Numbered from the stretch's first letter, positions 1 to 8,932 are shown. The stretch: DNA of 32,029 nucleotides from Desulfotignum sp. (GCA_021737445.1 JAIPDY010000004.1:1-32029); one strand, 5' to 3'. Program-made: numbers and translations. Notes: generated by a model from the letters alone, not told the origin.

Positions 1-8
1 CCTCGTAT

Positions 9-737
9 ATGGGGGCATCAGATGTGCAGGCCATTGAGTGGCTGGCCAGGGAACTGCCCAATGCCCGGATCCGGATCTCCTATGACAGCCGGCGGACCCG
101 GCTGCATGCCAAGGCCTGGCATTTCCGGCGGGATTCCGGGTTTTCCACGGCCTACATCGGGTCGGCCAACATGTCCCATGCCGCGATGACCAGCGGGCTG
201 GAATGGAACCTCAAGGTGACCTCCCAGGACCTGGGCCATATCCTGGAAAAATTTTCCGCTGAATTTGAGACCTATTGGCACAGCCGGGAGTTCCTGCCCT
301 ATGATGCGGCCGATCCCGTGCCGTTCCGCCAGGCCATCGAACGTGCCCGGAAAAAGGATGGTGCGGGTCCGGCTGTGTTTTTTGACTTGCAGCCCCATCC
401 TTTCCAGGAACGCATTCTTGAGAAACTGGCCCTGGAGCGGACGTCCCGCCGCTGTTTCAAGAACCTGGTGATTGCCGCCACGGGCACGGGAAAAACCGTG
501 ATTGCCGCATTTGACTATCAGCGGTTTCGCCGGGACAACCGGGGCCAGGCCCGGGGATACACCATCCTTATTTTTGCCCGGCCGAAGAAAAAACACAATA
601 ACTGCACGGTGCCGTTTGTGTTTTTAGGACCGGCCAGGCATGTGAGCCACCAAAAAGAACGGCCCATCCAGATGGTATGGCAGCTGAGCAGTCCCATGCC
701 TGTGGAGTTGTTTGAGGAGAACAAAAGGGGCGGGTGA
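9..737 (+). pseudogene. DEAD/DEAH helicase with N-terminal PLD-like domain and C-terminal DUF3427-like tail, internally deleted; 5' end may lie outside the window
   Basis: PLD-like HAKAWHF...IGSANMS, then Walker A IAATGTGKTVIAAFDYQRF, then an abrupt jump to a DUF3427-like end (TILIFARPKKKHNNCTVPFVFLGPARHVSHQKERPIQMVWQL...LFEENKRGG). Helicase motifs Ia-VI are absent. Confidence 0.75.
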
Positions 738-738
738 T
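679..738 (+). repeat. Repeat R1 copy a: 3' end of DUF3427-type helicase gene
   Basis: ggcagctgagcagtcccatgcctgtggagttgtttgaggagaacaaaaggggcgggtgat recurs with few mismatches at 2809-2868; shorter matches at 4628-4638, 9332-9350 and 13167-13185. Confidence 0.8.
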
Positions 739-776
739 GGAAATCCATCATCACCTGTTGAAATCATCTGATGAAA

Positions 777-805
777 TTGACATAAAAATGCAGAAATGCT
801 AATTT
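777..805 (+). promoter_or_regulatory. Putative sigma70-type promoter for the 832-1035 gene
   Basis: TTGACA (777-782), 17-nt spacer, TAATTT (800-805). Confidence 0.4.
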
Positions 806-831
806 TTCTTTAAATATAAAAGGATTGAATC

Positions 832-1035
832 ATGCAGAATGCAATAGAAATAAAACACCTTACCAGAGAGGAAAAACTCAGGATGGTGGATGCTTTGTGG
901 GCGGATTTATTATCAGAAGAGGAACTCCTCGAATCACCCGCCTGGCATAAGGCGGCTCTTCAGGAAACAGAGAAGCGCCTTGTAGAGGGTAAAGAGAGAA
1001 TTCTGGACTGGCATACGGCCAAAAAAGAAAGATAG
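832..1035 (+). CDS. Addiction-module component (TIGR02574-like antitoxin), no adjacent toxin
   Basis: 67 aa, LTREEKLRMVDALWADLLSEEE...SPAWHKAALQETEKRL...WHTAK typical of this family; no RelE/ParE-like ORF follows. Confidence 0.7.
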   Translation: MQNAIEIKHLTREEKLRMVDALWADLLSEEELLESPAWHKAALQETEKRLVEGKERILDWHTAKKER

Positions 1036-1185
1036 TTACCACATGCCACCGGATGCTTTCAAGAAGATTTCCACATGCCGTCTACCTATGTCCAGAGATC
1101 CATTGAACAGCTTATTGTATGAAATAAAGGGAAATTTGATGGTTTTGTTTATCCAAATAGTATAAAAACACTCTTTACAAAAGGG

Positions 1186-1578
1186 GTGAAGATGCCATAT
1201 ACTTTCTTAAAACTGTTCATGAGGGCATGCAAACATGACCGGAAAAATGTGATCTTGTGGGGAACGGTGCTTGATGATGCTGAAAGAGATTTCAATTTAC
1301 GAACTGCAACTCAGCTCTATGAATTCATAGCACAAGGCGGCCTCGAAAATGTGACACATCAAAACACAAAGGAATGGGAAAAAAACCCGAAACCGGAAAA
1401 CCCCATATTGGTTCATGCCTATACATTCAGGACAATGTGTAAAATCGGTTACATGGCAATCATGCACAATAATTTGACAAAGAAATGGATTATCAAATCT
1501 TTTAAACGCTCTACCGATTCAAACCCGACCATGCAGATAGCACTGGAAAAAGCATTAATTGATTTGAAAGGAAAATAA
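1186..1578 (+). CDS. Hypothetical protein, first gene of a tight three-gene operon
   Basis: 130-aa ORF ending 2 nt before the next ORF; no recognised family. Confidence 0.6.
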   Translation: MKMPYTFLKLFMRACKHDRKNVILWGTVLDDAERDFNLRTATQLYEFIAQGGLENVTHQNTKEWEKNPKPENPILVHAYTFRTMCKIGYMAIMHNNLTKKWIIKSFKRSTDSNPTMQIALEKALIDLKGK

Positions 1579-1580
1579 AA

Positions 1581-2204
1581 ATGGAACAAGTCAGCTGCCC
1601 GGCCTGTGGGGATAACAACCTTGAAAAAAATACAATAAAAAAATCACTCCATGAACCATATGGCGGATCAAAAAATATTGATATAGTCTGTTATACGTGT
1701 AATTTTTGCGGTTTCTCCGGAGACATCTTCAATGAAAACGAGAAAGATCTTCAGGCCGCGATTGATGAACTTAAGGCCAACTCGGTTAAAAATATTTTAG
1801 AAAATTTTCAGAAGCAGCACTATAATTTTTCAGCGATCGAACGAGCACTTGAAATTCCTCAAAGAAGCCTCTCCAAATGGAAAAGCGCGTCCAAACCATC
1901 CGCTTCAGCGGTTGCGCTGTTAAAATATTTACACCTTTTCCCCTGGTTGATAGAGGTGGCGGAACATAAATTTGATTTTAATTCTGCCCAGCGTATCCAT
2001 ATTTCAGATGCATTTAATCAGTTGATCGGTCAGATGACCTTCAACGAAGATGCTCGGGGGTTTGAAACAACCACCACCATGGAAGTCTTGAGATTGAAGA
2101 TTGAAAAAAAATTTGATGCTGATTTGCAGGAAGGGGATGACCAGGATTTCGGGTTTTCTTTTATCAATCAGCGAAACGAATGTTTGGCAACTGTACAGGA
2201 ATAA
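1581..2204 (+). CDS. Zinc-ribbon plus HTH-like protein (MqsA/YgiT-type architecture suggested)
   Basis: CPACG...CYTCNFCGF zinc ribbon followed by helix-turn-helix-like NFSAIERALEIPQRSLSKWKSASKPSASAVALLKYL. Confidence 0.6.
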   Translation: MEQVSCPACGDNNLEKNTIKKSLHEPYGGSKNIDIVCYTCNFCGFSGDIFNENEKDLQAAIDELKANSVKNILENFQKQHYNFSAIERALEIPQRSLSKWKSASKPSASAVALLKYLHLFPWLIEVAEHKFDFNSAQRIHISDAFNQLIGQMTFNEDARGFETTTTMEVLRLKIEKKFDADLQEGDDQDFGFSFINQRNECLATVQE

Positions 2205-2206
2205 CA

Positions 2207-2653
2207 ATGAAACTGATCAATTTTATTATATGTGATGATATCAGGCAGGAACTAGGCAACAAACTTTCTTTGATGGGGGTTTATTCTGATTCCATAAATT
2301 TTCAATCAGTGGCTGAAAAAGATGGCCAGTGGCCAAAAACAAAGCGGATTGGGATATACGTATTGATTGAAACAGAAGAAAAGGAAAACTTAAGAGACAT
2401 CCAATCATTTGAGATTGAGATTGATTATAACGGTGAGGTTCAAAAAATAGGAGGAAGCGACGTTCCACCTCCCAACCTGAAAACACAAAAAGGGGTGGCC
2501 ATTCAAGCCATTTTTGAAAGATTCAAATTCAAAGAGCCCGGCACGATTCTTTTCTCAATTCAATTCTTTGATAAAAAAGGCGGTAAACTTTTCAAAGCCG
2601 AATCCCCTAATCCTTTAAAAGTTGAAGAAACGATTCTCCCCGTTAAAAACTGA
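2207..2653 (+). CDS. DUF6941-like protein
   Basis: MKLINFIICDDIRQELGNKLSLMGVYSDSI resembles the DUF6941 N-terminus; ATG at 2207 lies 2 nt after the upstream stop. Confidence 0.6.
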   Translation: MKLINFIICDDIRQELGNKLSLMGVYSDSINFQSVAEKDGQWPKTKRIGIYVLIETEEKENLRDIQSFEIEIDYNGEVQKIGGSDVPPPNLKTQKGVAIQAIFERFKFKEPGTILFSIQFFDKKGGKLFKAESPNPLKVEETILPVKN

Positions 2654-2675
2654 ACCTATCCAGCATTCTTTCTTT

Positions 2676-2772
2676 GCGCGCCATTCCGTTCGGCAGGCAT
2701 TTATACGACCCGCTCCAGCTCCGACCTGGAGACCCGTCCGTGATCTTGAACATCTTTGTGGTATCCAACACC
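2676..2772 (+). repeat. Repeat R2 copy a: degenerate coding fragment
   Basis: gcgcgccattccgttcggcaggcatttatacgacccgct...ccgtgatcttgaacatctttgtgg matches 8521-8630 with mismatches and an indel of about 11 nt. Confidence 0.7.
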
Positions 2773-2808
2773 CCGGTCCATGAAATGGAACATCTCTGGG
2801 GGTCACAA

Positions 2809-2868
2809 GGCAGCTGAGGCATCCCATGCCAGTGGAGATGTTTGAGGAGAACAAACGGGGCGGGTGAT
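2809..2868 (+). repeat. Repeat R1 copy b: 3' end of DUF3427-type helicase gene
   Basis: ggcagctgaggcatcccatgccagtggagatgtttgaggagaacaaacggggcgggtgat; near-identical to 679-738. Confidence 0.8.
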
Positions 2869-2955
2869 AAGGATTCAGGTTCGCTGGACCTGGAGCCGGT
2901 TGCAACTGCTGGTGAACAAAAACATTGACACTTTGTTCATAAACATATACCGTTC

Positions 2956-4020
2956 ATGAAAAATGAACACTCTTATTTTATGAACAACGTCACGGCTATG
3001 GAAAAAAAAATACTCAGGCAGGCGATAGAAGCTTTTAAGGAGAACTTTGGTTTTCAAGTGGAAATCATAGATTTTCAGCATGATAATGCTGATTTGAGGA
3101 TCGAAGCAGCAATAAAGATGACTATCCAAAAAAAGGAACTGACATTCCATGCAGAAATAAAACCCACAGTGAATAGATCTGTTATCGGTATCCTGATGCA
3201 GCATAAGAATGATTTTTCCCAGCCCCTGCTGCTGGTCTCTCATTATATAAATCCGGTAATGGCTGAAAAATTAAAAGAGAATGATATCAATTTTATTGAT
3301 ACTGCCGGAAATGCATACATCAATGCACGGCCTGTTTTTATCTTTGTGAAAGGGAACAAAGCAGGAAAATCACCGGCCGCACCCTCCAAAGGCAAAGCAT
3401 TTACCAAATCAGGTCTGAAAATGATATATGCCCTGCTCTGTGACAAAAATCTGTTAAACAGACCCTATAGAGAGATTGCCGGTGCATCCGGGGTTGCACT
3501 GGGGACAGTGGGGCAGGTGATCGAAAATTTAAAAGAACTGGGGTTTATTATCGATTTGGGCACACGGGGAAGGAAGCTGACAAACAATGACGCGTTATTC
3601 AATAGATGGTGCCTGGATTATACTGAAAAGCTGAAACCCAAACTGCTGCTTGGAAGATTTGAAGGGCCTGATGATTTCTGGAAGAACTGTCGTCTTGAAC
3701 CGGATCAGGGGCAATGGGGGGGTGAAGTAGCTGCGTTTAAGTTAACCGGCTATCTTAAACCGCAAAATGTGGTTTTATATGCAAAAGAGGAAAAATTGAG
3801 AGATATCCTGCTCCAGAACAGGCTTAAGAAAACAGAAAACGGGAATATTGAGATCTATAAAAAATTCTGGTCCATCGACGGCATGCAGGATAAGCCTTTC
3901 GTGCATCCGTTTATCATTTATGCGGATTTGCTGGAAATTAACAACCAGAGAACCATTGAAACGGCAAAAGTGATCTATGACCAGAATATCGCTGGATATT
4001 TCAGGAGCAGAGTTACTTGA
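2956..4020 (+). CDS. Type IV TA AbiEi-family antitoxin-like protein (orphan)
   Basis: 354 aa with NPVMAEKLKENDINFIDTAGNAYINARPVFIFVKG and a winged-helix segment PYREIAGASGVALGTVGQVIENLKELGFI; no AbiEii nucleotidyltransferase adjacent. Confidence 0.7.
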   Translation: MKNEHSYFMNNVTAMEKKILRQAIEAFKENFGFQVEIIDFQHDNADLRIEAAIKMTIQKKELTFHAEIKPTVNRSVIGILMQHKNDFSQPLLLVSHYINPVMAEKLKENDINFIDTAGNAYINARPVFIFVKGNKAGKSPAAPSKGKAFTKSGLKMIYALLCDKNLLNRPYREIAGASGVALGTVGQVIENLKELGFIIDLGTRGRKLTNNDALFNRWCLDYTEKLKPKLLLGRFEGPDDFWKNCRLEPDQGQWGGEVAAFKLTGYLKPQNVVLYAKEEKLRDILLQNRLKKTENGNIEIYKKFWSIDGMQDKPFVHPFIIYADLLEINNQRTIETAKVIYDQNIAGYFRSRVT

Positions 4021-4148
4021 ATCTGAAGCCTTTGATTATAAAATGGCCAGTATAAGGATCCTGGGCCGGGATTCTGGAGGCGCTTGTATGAAATCTGTAT
4101 AGAGTACTGCGGATAAACCACAGATTCTGAGCGTTCGCCTTTAAAAAC

Positions 4149-4178
4149 TTGACATGTACATACATATGTGCATATATA
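4149..4178 (+). promoter_or_regulatory. Putative promoter/operator of the brnT'-brnA operon
   Basis: TTGACA (4149-4154) and TATATA (4173-4178) with 18-nt spacer; AT-rich partly palindromic tgtacatacatatgtgcatatata between and after. Confidence 0.45.
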
Positions 4179-4187
4179 TAGTGTGCT

Positions 4188-4298
4188 ATGTTTGAATGGG
4201 ATAAATCAAAAGCCAATAAAAATCTGTTAAAACACGGTATTATTTCAGCACGTAAAGCCGTGCGTAGTGAGGTGAAGCAATATGAAAGCGAAATATGA
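4188..4298 (+). pseudogene. BrnT toxin with in-frame internal deletion (36 aa)
   Basis: Read directly: MFEWDKSKANKNLLKHGIISARKAVRSEVKQYESEI*. BrnT N-terminus (FEWDxxKxxxNxxKHGI) joined to BrnT C-terminus (RIISARxAxxxExxxYE). Confidence 0.75.
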
Positions 4299-4536
4299 TT
4301 TTAGCAAAGGCAAGCGTGGTGCAGTTCTCCCTCAAGCGGGGAATAAAGTCAGGATAACCATCAGGCTTGACCGTGATATTGTCGATTGGTTCCGGTCCAA
4401 AGTTGAGGAACAAGGAAGGGGAAACTATCAGTCGATGCTCAATGACGCCCTAAGAAAACACATTGAATACCAGGATCAACCCCTTGAAGAGGTTCTTCGT
4501 CGTGTTGTACGGGAGGAGTTACGCGCATCCCAATAA
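4282..4536 (+). CDS. brnA: BrnA-family antitoxin
   Basis: 84 aa: KVRITIRLDRDIVDWFRSKVEEQGRGNYQSMLNDALRKHI; overlaps the BrnT remnant as in brnTA operons. Confidence 0.8.
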   Translation: MKAKYDFSKGKRGAVLPQAGNKVRITIRLDRDIVDWFRSKVEEQGRGNYQSMLNDALRKHIEYQDQPLEEVLRRVVREELRASQ

Positions 4537-4540
4537 ATCA

Positions 4541-4641
4541 TGGCTGTGCCGGACCTTGGTGCACTGGCAGTCCCAGTCCAATGCGGCCCTGGATTCGCCC
4601 ACCGGACAGAACCTGGTGCATCACAGCAGGGCGGGTGATAC
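4541..4641 (+). pseudogene. DUF3427 helicase C-terminal fragment
   Basis: LVHWQSQSNAALDSPTGQNLVHHSRAG is the block normally just upstream of TILIFAR in DUF3427 proteins; ends in gggcgggtgat, as in the R1 gene end. Confidence 0.65.
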
Positions 4642-4683
4642 TTTTTAACATAGTTGTTGAACATCCAACATGACGAAACGTAA

Positions 4684-5505
4684 ATGAGATTTTGCAAAAC
4701 ATATGAATTTGAATTCCGTATTCAGGGAATCAAACTTGGATGGTCTCTTGCAGGCCCTCCTCTTATGACAGTTTACTGCTTTATTTTTGATAATATCATG
4801 ATTGATACAGGTCTTTCCCATATGGAAAAAGAAGTGGCCGGCATTGCACAGGAAAAGAAAATCGATCGGATTTATCTGACGCATCACCATGAAGACCATT
4901 CAGGAAATGCAGCACATATTAACAAGTCTATTGGTGCAGACGTATATGGACACAGGCTGACCGCAGAAAAACTTAAAAAACCCTATGCCATTTTACCTTA
5001 TCAGAAATATGTCTGGGGAAGGACAACGCCGGTACGTGTAAAAAGATTTCCGCAGACCATTGAAACACCATCAGGCAAAATGATTCCTGTCCATACGCCG
5101 GGTCATGCAAAGGATCATACGGTTTTTTTTCTGCCTGAAAAAGGAATTCTTTTCTCAGGGGATCTCTATCTGGCAGACCACATTAAATTTTTCAGATCAG
5201 ATGAGAACATGGGAATTCAGATCGAATCATTGAAAAAAGTGACAAATCTGGACTTTAACACGCTGCTTTGCGGCCACAACCCCAGGCAGAAAAACGGCAG
5301 AAAACATATTCAATCCAAACTTGAATTCATGGAAAATTTTTATGGTAATATTGTTTATCTCTGGAAGAAAGGTCTTCCTGAAAAGCAGATTTTCAATGAA
5401 CTGAAGCTCAAAGAAGCCTGGTTTACAAAATATTTCTGTTTTGGCAATGTGAGCATGATGAACGGGGTAAGATCAGCTATCCGCCATTATGAGAGTCAGA
5501 ATTAA
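4684..5505 (+). CDS. MBL-fold metallo-hydrolase
   Basis: THHHEDHSGN, HTPGHAKDH, FSGDLYL, LLCGHNP motifs. Confidence 0.9.
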   Translation: MRFCKTYEFEFRIQGIKLGWSLAGPPLMTVYCFIFDNIMIDTGLSHMEKEVAGIAQEKKIDRIYLTHHHEDHSGNAAHINKSIGADVYGHRLTAEKLKKPYAILPYQKYVWGRTTPVRVKRFPQTIETPSGKMIPVHTPGHAKDHTVFFLPEKGILFSGDLYLADHIKFFRSDENMGIQIESLKKVTNLDFNTLLCGHNPRQKNGRKHIQSKLEFMENFYGNIVYLWKKGLPEKQIFNELKLKEAWFTKYFCFGNVSMMNGVRSAIRHYESQN

Positions 5506-5647
5506 AAGTATGATTGGTATGATTGTATTGATGATTGGGTCGGGATACACTAACCAGCTGAAACAATATGGAAGGACTTCGAAATAAAATTGAAGAAGAA
5601 TTTGTCTGCATATCTTTTTGACAAATATAAACCGGCAGTAAAGAACA

Positions 5648-7564
5648 TTGATTGAAGAAACCTTAAAGCGAACATTCGGATTTGAAACATTCAAAACCGG
5701 CCAGCGTCAAGTAATAGAAAAGATTACAGCCGGTAATTCAGCTGCGTCCATTTTCCCCACAGGCGCAGGGAAATCCCTTTGCTATCAGCTGCCTGCGATC
5801 CTTGAACAGGGGATGACCCTGGTTGTTTCGCCGCTTTTATCCTTGATGAAGAATCAGATTGATTTTTTGAAAACGAAAAATATCCCTGCTGCGAAACTTG
5901 ACTCCGGGATGAGTGCCCAAGATTACCGGGAGACGCTTGAAGCGGCACGGACGGGACAATTGAAGATTCTGATGATTGCGGTGGAACGGTTTAAAAATGA
6001 AAGATTCAGAACGCAGCTCCGGCAGATGAATGTATCCTTGCTTGTGGTTGACGAAGCCCATTGCATATCTGAATGGGGCCACAATTTCAGACCGGATTAT
6101 CTTAAAATTCCTTTGTATCAAAAAGAATTCGGAATTAAAAAGGCCTTGTTGCTGACAGCCACAGCAACACCGGCGGTCATTGACGACATGTGTGAAAAAT
6201 TTGCAGTCAGCCGGGAAAATGTCGTGAAAACGGGTTTCTACAGGGAAAATCTGTTTCTTCGCATACGCCCTGTGGCTGAAGAAAAAAAAGACGCGCTGCT
6301 TCAGGAGGTCCTGGCAGGAAAACCTGCCGGCCCGGCGATTGTCTATGTGACCCTGCAAAAGACAGCGAACCGGATCACTCAGATGCTCAGGAACAATGGA
6401 CTGGATGCAGCGGCATATCATGCAGGAATGAAAAATGAGGACCGGGAAGCGGTTCAAAATGATTTTATGGCCGGAAAAACCCGAACCGTCGTCGCAACAA
6501 TTGCATTTGGAATGGGGATTGATAAAGAAAACATTCGAAAAGTGATCCACTATGACCTGCCAAAATCCATTGAGGGTTACAGCCAGGAAATCGGCAGGGC
6601 AGGCAGGGACGGCAATCCGTCTCTGTGTTGCCTTTTTGGAAATAAAAACGGGGTGCCGGTCCTGGAAAATTTTGCATATGGAGATACCCCTGATATTGAT
6701 GGCATCCGCAAGGTATTGGAGGATATCACCCAATCCAAAGGGAGTCTGTTTGAATTTCGTCCATACGCCGTAAGCCGGAAGTCGGACATCCGGCTGCTGC
6801 CGCTGAAGACCCTGCTGGTTTACCTGGAAATGGCCAACATCATTTCACCCAAATATACATATTTTGAAATTTATGCGTTCAAATACCTGATCCCTGCCCG
6901 GGCCATCATTGAAAAATTCAAAGGTGAACGGGCGCAGTTCGTAAAAACTATCCTGGATAATTCCAAAACCGCCAGGACATGGACCCAGATCGACATAGAC
7001 AATGCGGTTGACGAATCAGGCGCTGACCGGCAGCGGGTTCTCACGGCCCTGGAATATTTTCATGAAAAAAAATGGATAGACCTTCAACCGAAATCTGCTG
7101 TGGAAGTTTTTGAAATACGCAATTCGGCATTTGATCCGGAATCGACAGCCAGGGATCTCACAGATCTTTTTCTCGAAAAGGAGAAAAAAGAAATCTCCCG
7201 CCTCCATGCCATGGTTGAATTCTTTGAAACAGATCAGTGCCTGGCCAAAAGTTTATCCGGCTATTTTGGAGAACGGTTGGACAATAACTGCCGGAGATGC
7301 TCGGTCTGCATGGAGAAAAAACCGGTTAAACTGGTATCATCACAACTTCCTTCCCTGGAGAGGATGAACTATCATGCCCTTGTTCAACCTTTGCTTGACA
7401 CGGCAGATTCACCCGTGTCCGTGACCCTTGCGACACGGTTTTTATGCGGAGTTTCCTCCCCCCGCCTGGTCGCGTATAAAGCCAGGCAGATGCCGGGCTT
7501 TGGCAGACTCGAAGCCTGGCCGTATAAATCTGTTGAAAAATGGGTCCGGTTGAATCATGGGTGA
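5648..7564 (+). CDS. recQ: RecQ-family ATP-dependent DNA helicase (TTG start)
   Basis: FPTGAGKSLCYQLPA, VDEAHCISEWGHNFRPDY, TATATP, GMGIDKENIRKVIHYDLPKSIEGYSQEIGRAGRDG. Confidence 0.95.
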   Translation: MIEETLKRTFGFETFKTGQRQVIEKITAGNSAASIFPTGAGKSLCYQLPAILEQGMTLVVSPLLSLMKNQIDFLKTKNIPAAKLDSGMSAQDYRETLEAARTGQLKILMIAVERFKNERFRTQLRQMNVSLLVVDEAHCISEWGHNFRPDYLKIPLYQKEFGIKKALLLTATATPAVIDDMCEKFAVSRENVVKTGFYRENLFLRIRPVAEEKKDALLQEVLAGKPAGPAIVYVTLQKTANRITQMLRNNGLDAAAYHAGMKNEDREAVQNDFMAGKTRTVVATIAFGMGIDKENIRKVIHYDLPKSIEGYSQEIGRAGRDGNPSLCCLFGNKNGVPVLENFAYGDTPDIDGIRKVLEDITQSKGSLFEFRPYAVSRKSDIRLLPLKTLLVYLEMANIISPKYTYFEIYAFKYLIPARAIIEKFKGERAQFVKTILDNSKTARTWTQIDIDNAVDESGADRQRVLTALEYFHEKKWIDLQPKSAVEVFEIRNSAFDPESTARDLTDLFLEKEKKEISRLHAMVEFFETDQCLAKSLSGYFGERLDNNCRRCSVCMEKKPVKLVSSQLPSLERMNYHALVQPLLDTADSPVSVTLATRFLCGVSSPRLVAYKARQMPGFGRLEAWPYKSVEKWVRLNHG

Positions 7565-7750
7565 CACCATTTGGAAGGTTTGTCGGGAAAGAAGAAATAA
7601 AGCATTTTCTTGACTGGCAGAACAAGACCATGTCATGGAAGGCCGGCCGGTTAATCTATGTGCCATGTGTGCCTGGGAATTTGATGATAATGACAAGGTG
7701 ACCGAGGTAAGAACGGTATATGATCGATTTTCTACCCTGGAACACGCGGC
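7565..7750 (+). pseudogene. SnoaL/NTF2-like protein remnant, frameshifted
   Basis: TPFGRFVGKEEIKHFLDWQNKTMSWKA in one frame, then EGRPVNLCAMCAWEFDDNDKVTEVRTVYDRFSTLEHAA in another. Confidence 0.5.
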
Positions 7751-8468
7751 TACCGGGGTTCAGGTGCATTGTGCCCACGGCTTTCTGATCAACCAGTTTT
7801 TATCGCCGTTTTTTAACCGCAGGCAGGACAAATGGGGCGGATTGTCTGAAAACCGGTTCCGGTTCCTCAAACAGGTGATTACGTCCATAAAGAAAAAAGT
7901 GCCAGATGAGTTCTGCATTACCGTCAAGCTGAACACCCATGATTTCACCCCTAAACCGGGGATCACCCCTGAACTGGCTGTTGAATACGCCGGGATGCTC
8001 AAAGATCTCGGGGTTGACATGATAGAGGTCAGCTGCGGTTCATCCACCTTCTCCTACATGAACATGTGCCGCGGGGATGTGCCGGTCAAAGAGCTGGTTC
8101 AGAGCATGCCGCTGTGGAAAAAACCGGTGGCCTGGTTCATGATCCACAGCTTGAAAGGCCGGTATGATCTTGATGAAGGATATAACACGGCAGCGGCCAG
8201 ATCCATCCGTCCGGTGGCAGGAAATATCCCTATTGCCCTGGTGGGGGGAATGCGCACACTGGAGAAAATGTCGCAGGCTGTCAGAGGCGGAGATGCGGAG
8301 TTTATTTCCATGTCCCGTCCCTTTATCAGAGAGCCGTTTATTGTTAAAAAATTCAGGGAAAACAAAAGGGACCAAGTGGCCTGTGTATCGTGCAATCGAT
8401 GTCTGGCCGCCATTCCCAACGGCTTTCCCGTCCGTTGTTACAACAAAGCGTTTCCAAAAAGTTTTTGA
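7740..8468 (+). pseudogene. NADH:flavin oxidoreductase (Old Yellow Enzyme family) C-terminal part, N-terminus missing
   Basis: GVQVHCAHGFLINQFLSPFFNRRQDKWGGLSENRFRFL...GGMRT...SRPFIREP...CVSCNRCLAAIPNGFPVRCYN; ORF 7635-8468 starts in unrelated sequence. Confidence 0.75.
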
Positions 8469-8520
8469 AGTTACCGGCTGCTGATCCCGGCAAGCTGACA
8501 CCCTGGCGGTTTGCCGGGCT

Positions 8521-8630
8521 GCGCGTCATTCCGTTCGGCCGACATTTATACGAACCGCTGCTCTATCTGGCCGGCGCCGGCCTGGAGCTCCTTCCGTGAC
8601 CCTGAACAGCTTTGTGGATTTTATAACACC
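8521..8630 (+). repeat. Repeat R2 copy b: degenerate coding fragment
   Basis: gcgcgtcattccgttcggccgacatttatacgaaccgct...ccgtgaccctgaacagctttgtgga matches 2676-2772. Confidence 0.7.
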
Positions 8631-8650
8631 GTCTTGACCAATCATATTTA

Positions 8651-8678
8651 TAAGTTTATACTTTGAAATATAAACTTA
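8651..8678. promoter_or_regulatory. Inverted repeat, probable operator of the phd-vapC operon
   Basis: taagtttata-ctttgaaa-tataaactta: perfect 10-bp arms 18 nt upstream of the ATG. Confidence 0.55.
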
Positions 8679-8695
8679 AATGGTTGGAGTTTTTT

Positions 8696-8932
8696 ATGAA
8701 AGCCACAGCAAAAGATCTTCGGTTTCATTCAAAAGAAATTTTGAACACTGTAAATCGAGGGGAAGAAGTCATAATTACCTACCGGGGCAAACCCTGTGCT
8801 AAATTAGTTCCTTATGATGAGTTTGAAAAGGATAAAAACATCAAATCTAATTTATTTGGGATGTGGAAAGACAACGATATTATTGATGATGTTGATAGTT
8901 ATGTCCGAGATATAAGAAAAGGAAGATTTTAG
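8696..8932 (+). CDS. Phd/YefM-family antitoxin
   Basis: MKATAKDLRFHSKEILNTVNRGEEVIITYRGKPCAKLVPYDEFE; ATG at 8696 preferred over the 8663 ORF start. Confidence 0.85.
   Translation: MKATAKDLRFHSKEILNTVNRGEEVIITYRGKPCAKLVPYDEFEKDKNIKSNLFGMWKDNDIIDDVDSYVRDIRKGRF

Noticed and set aside
5837-6733. 298-aa minus-strand ORF opposite recQ
   Set aside because: Lies fully antisense to a well-supported helicase gene and reads as compositionally odd sequence without recognisable motifs; likely spurious.
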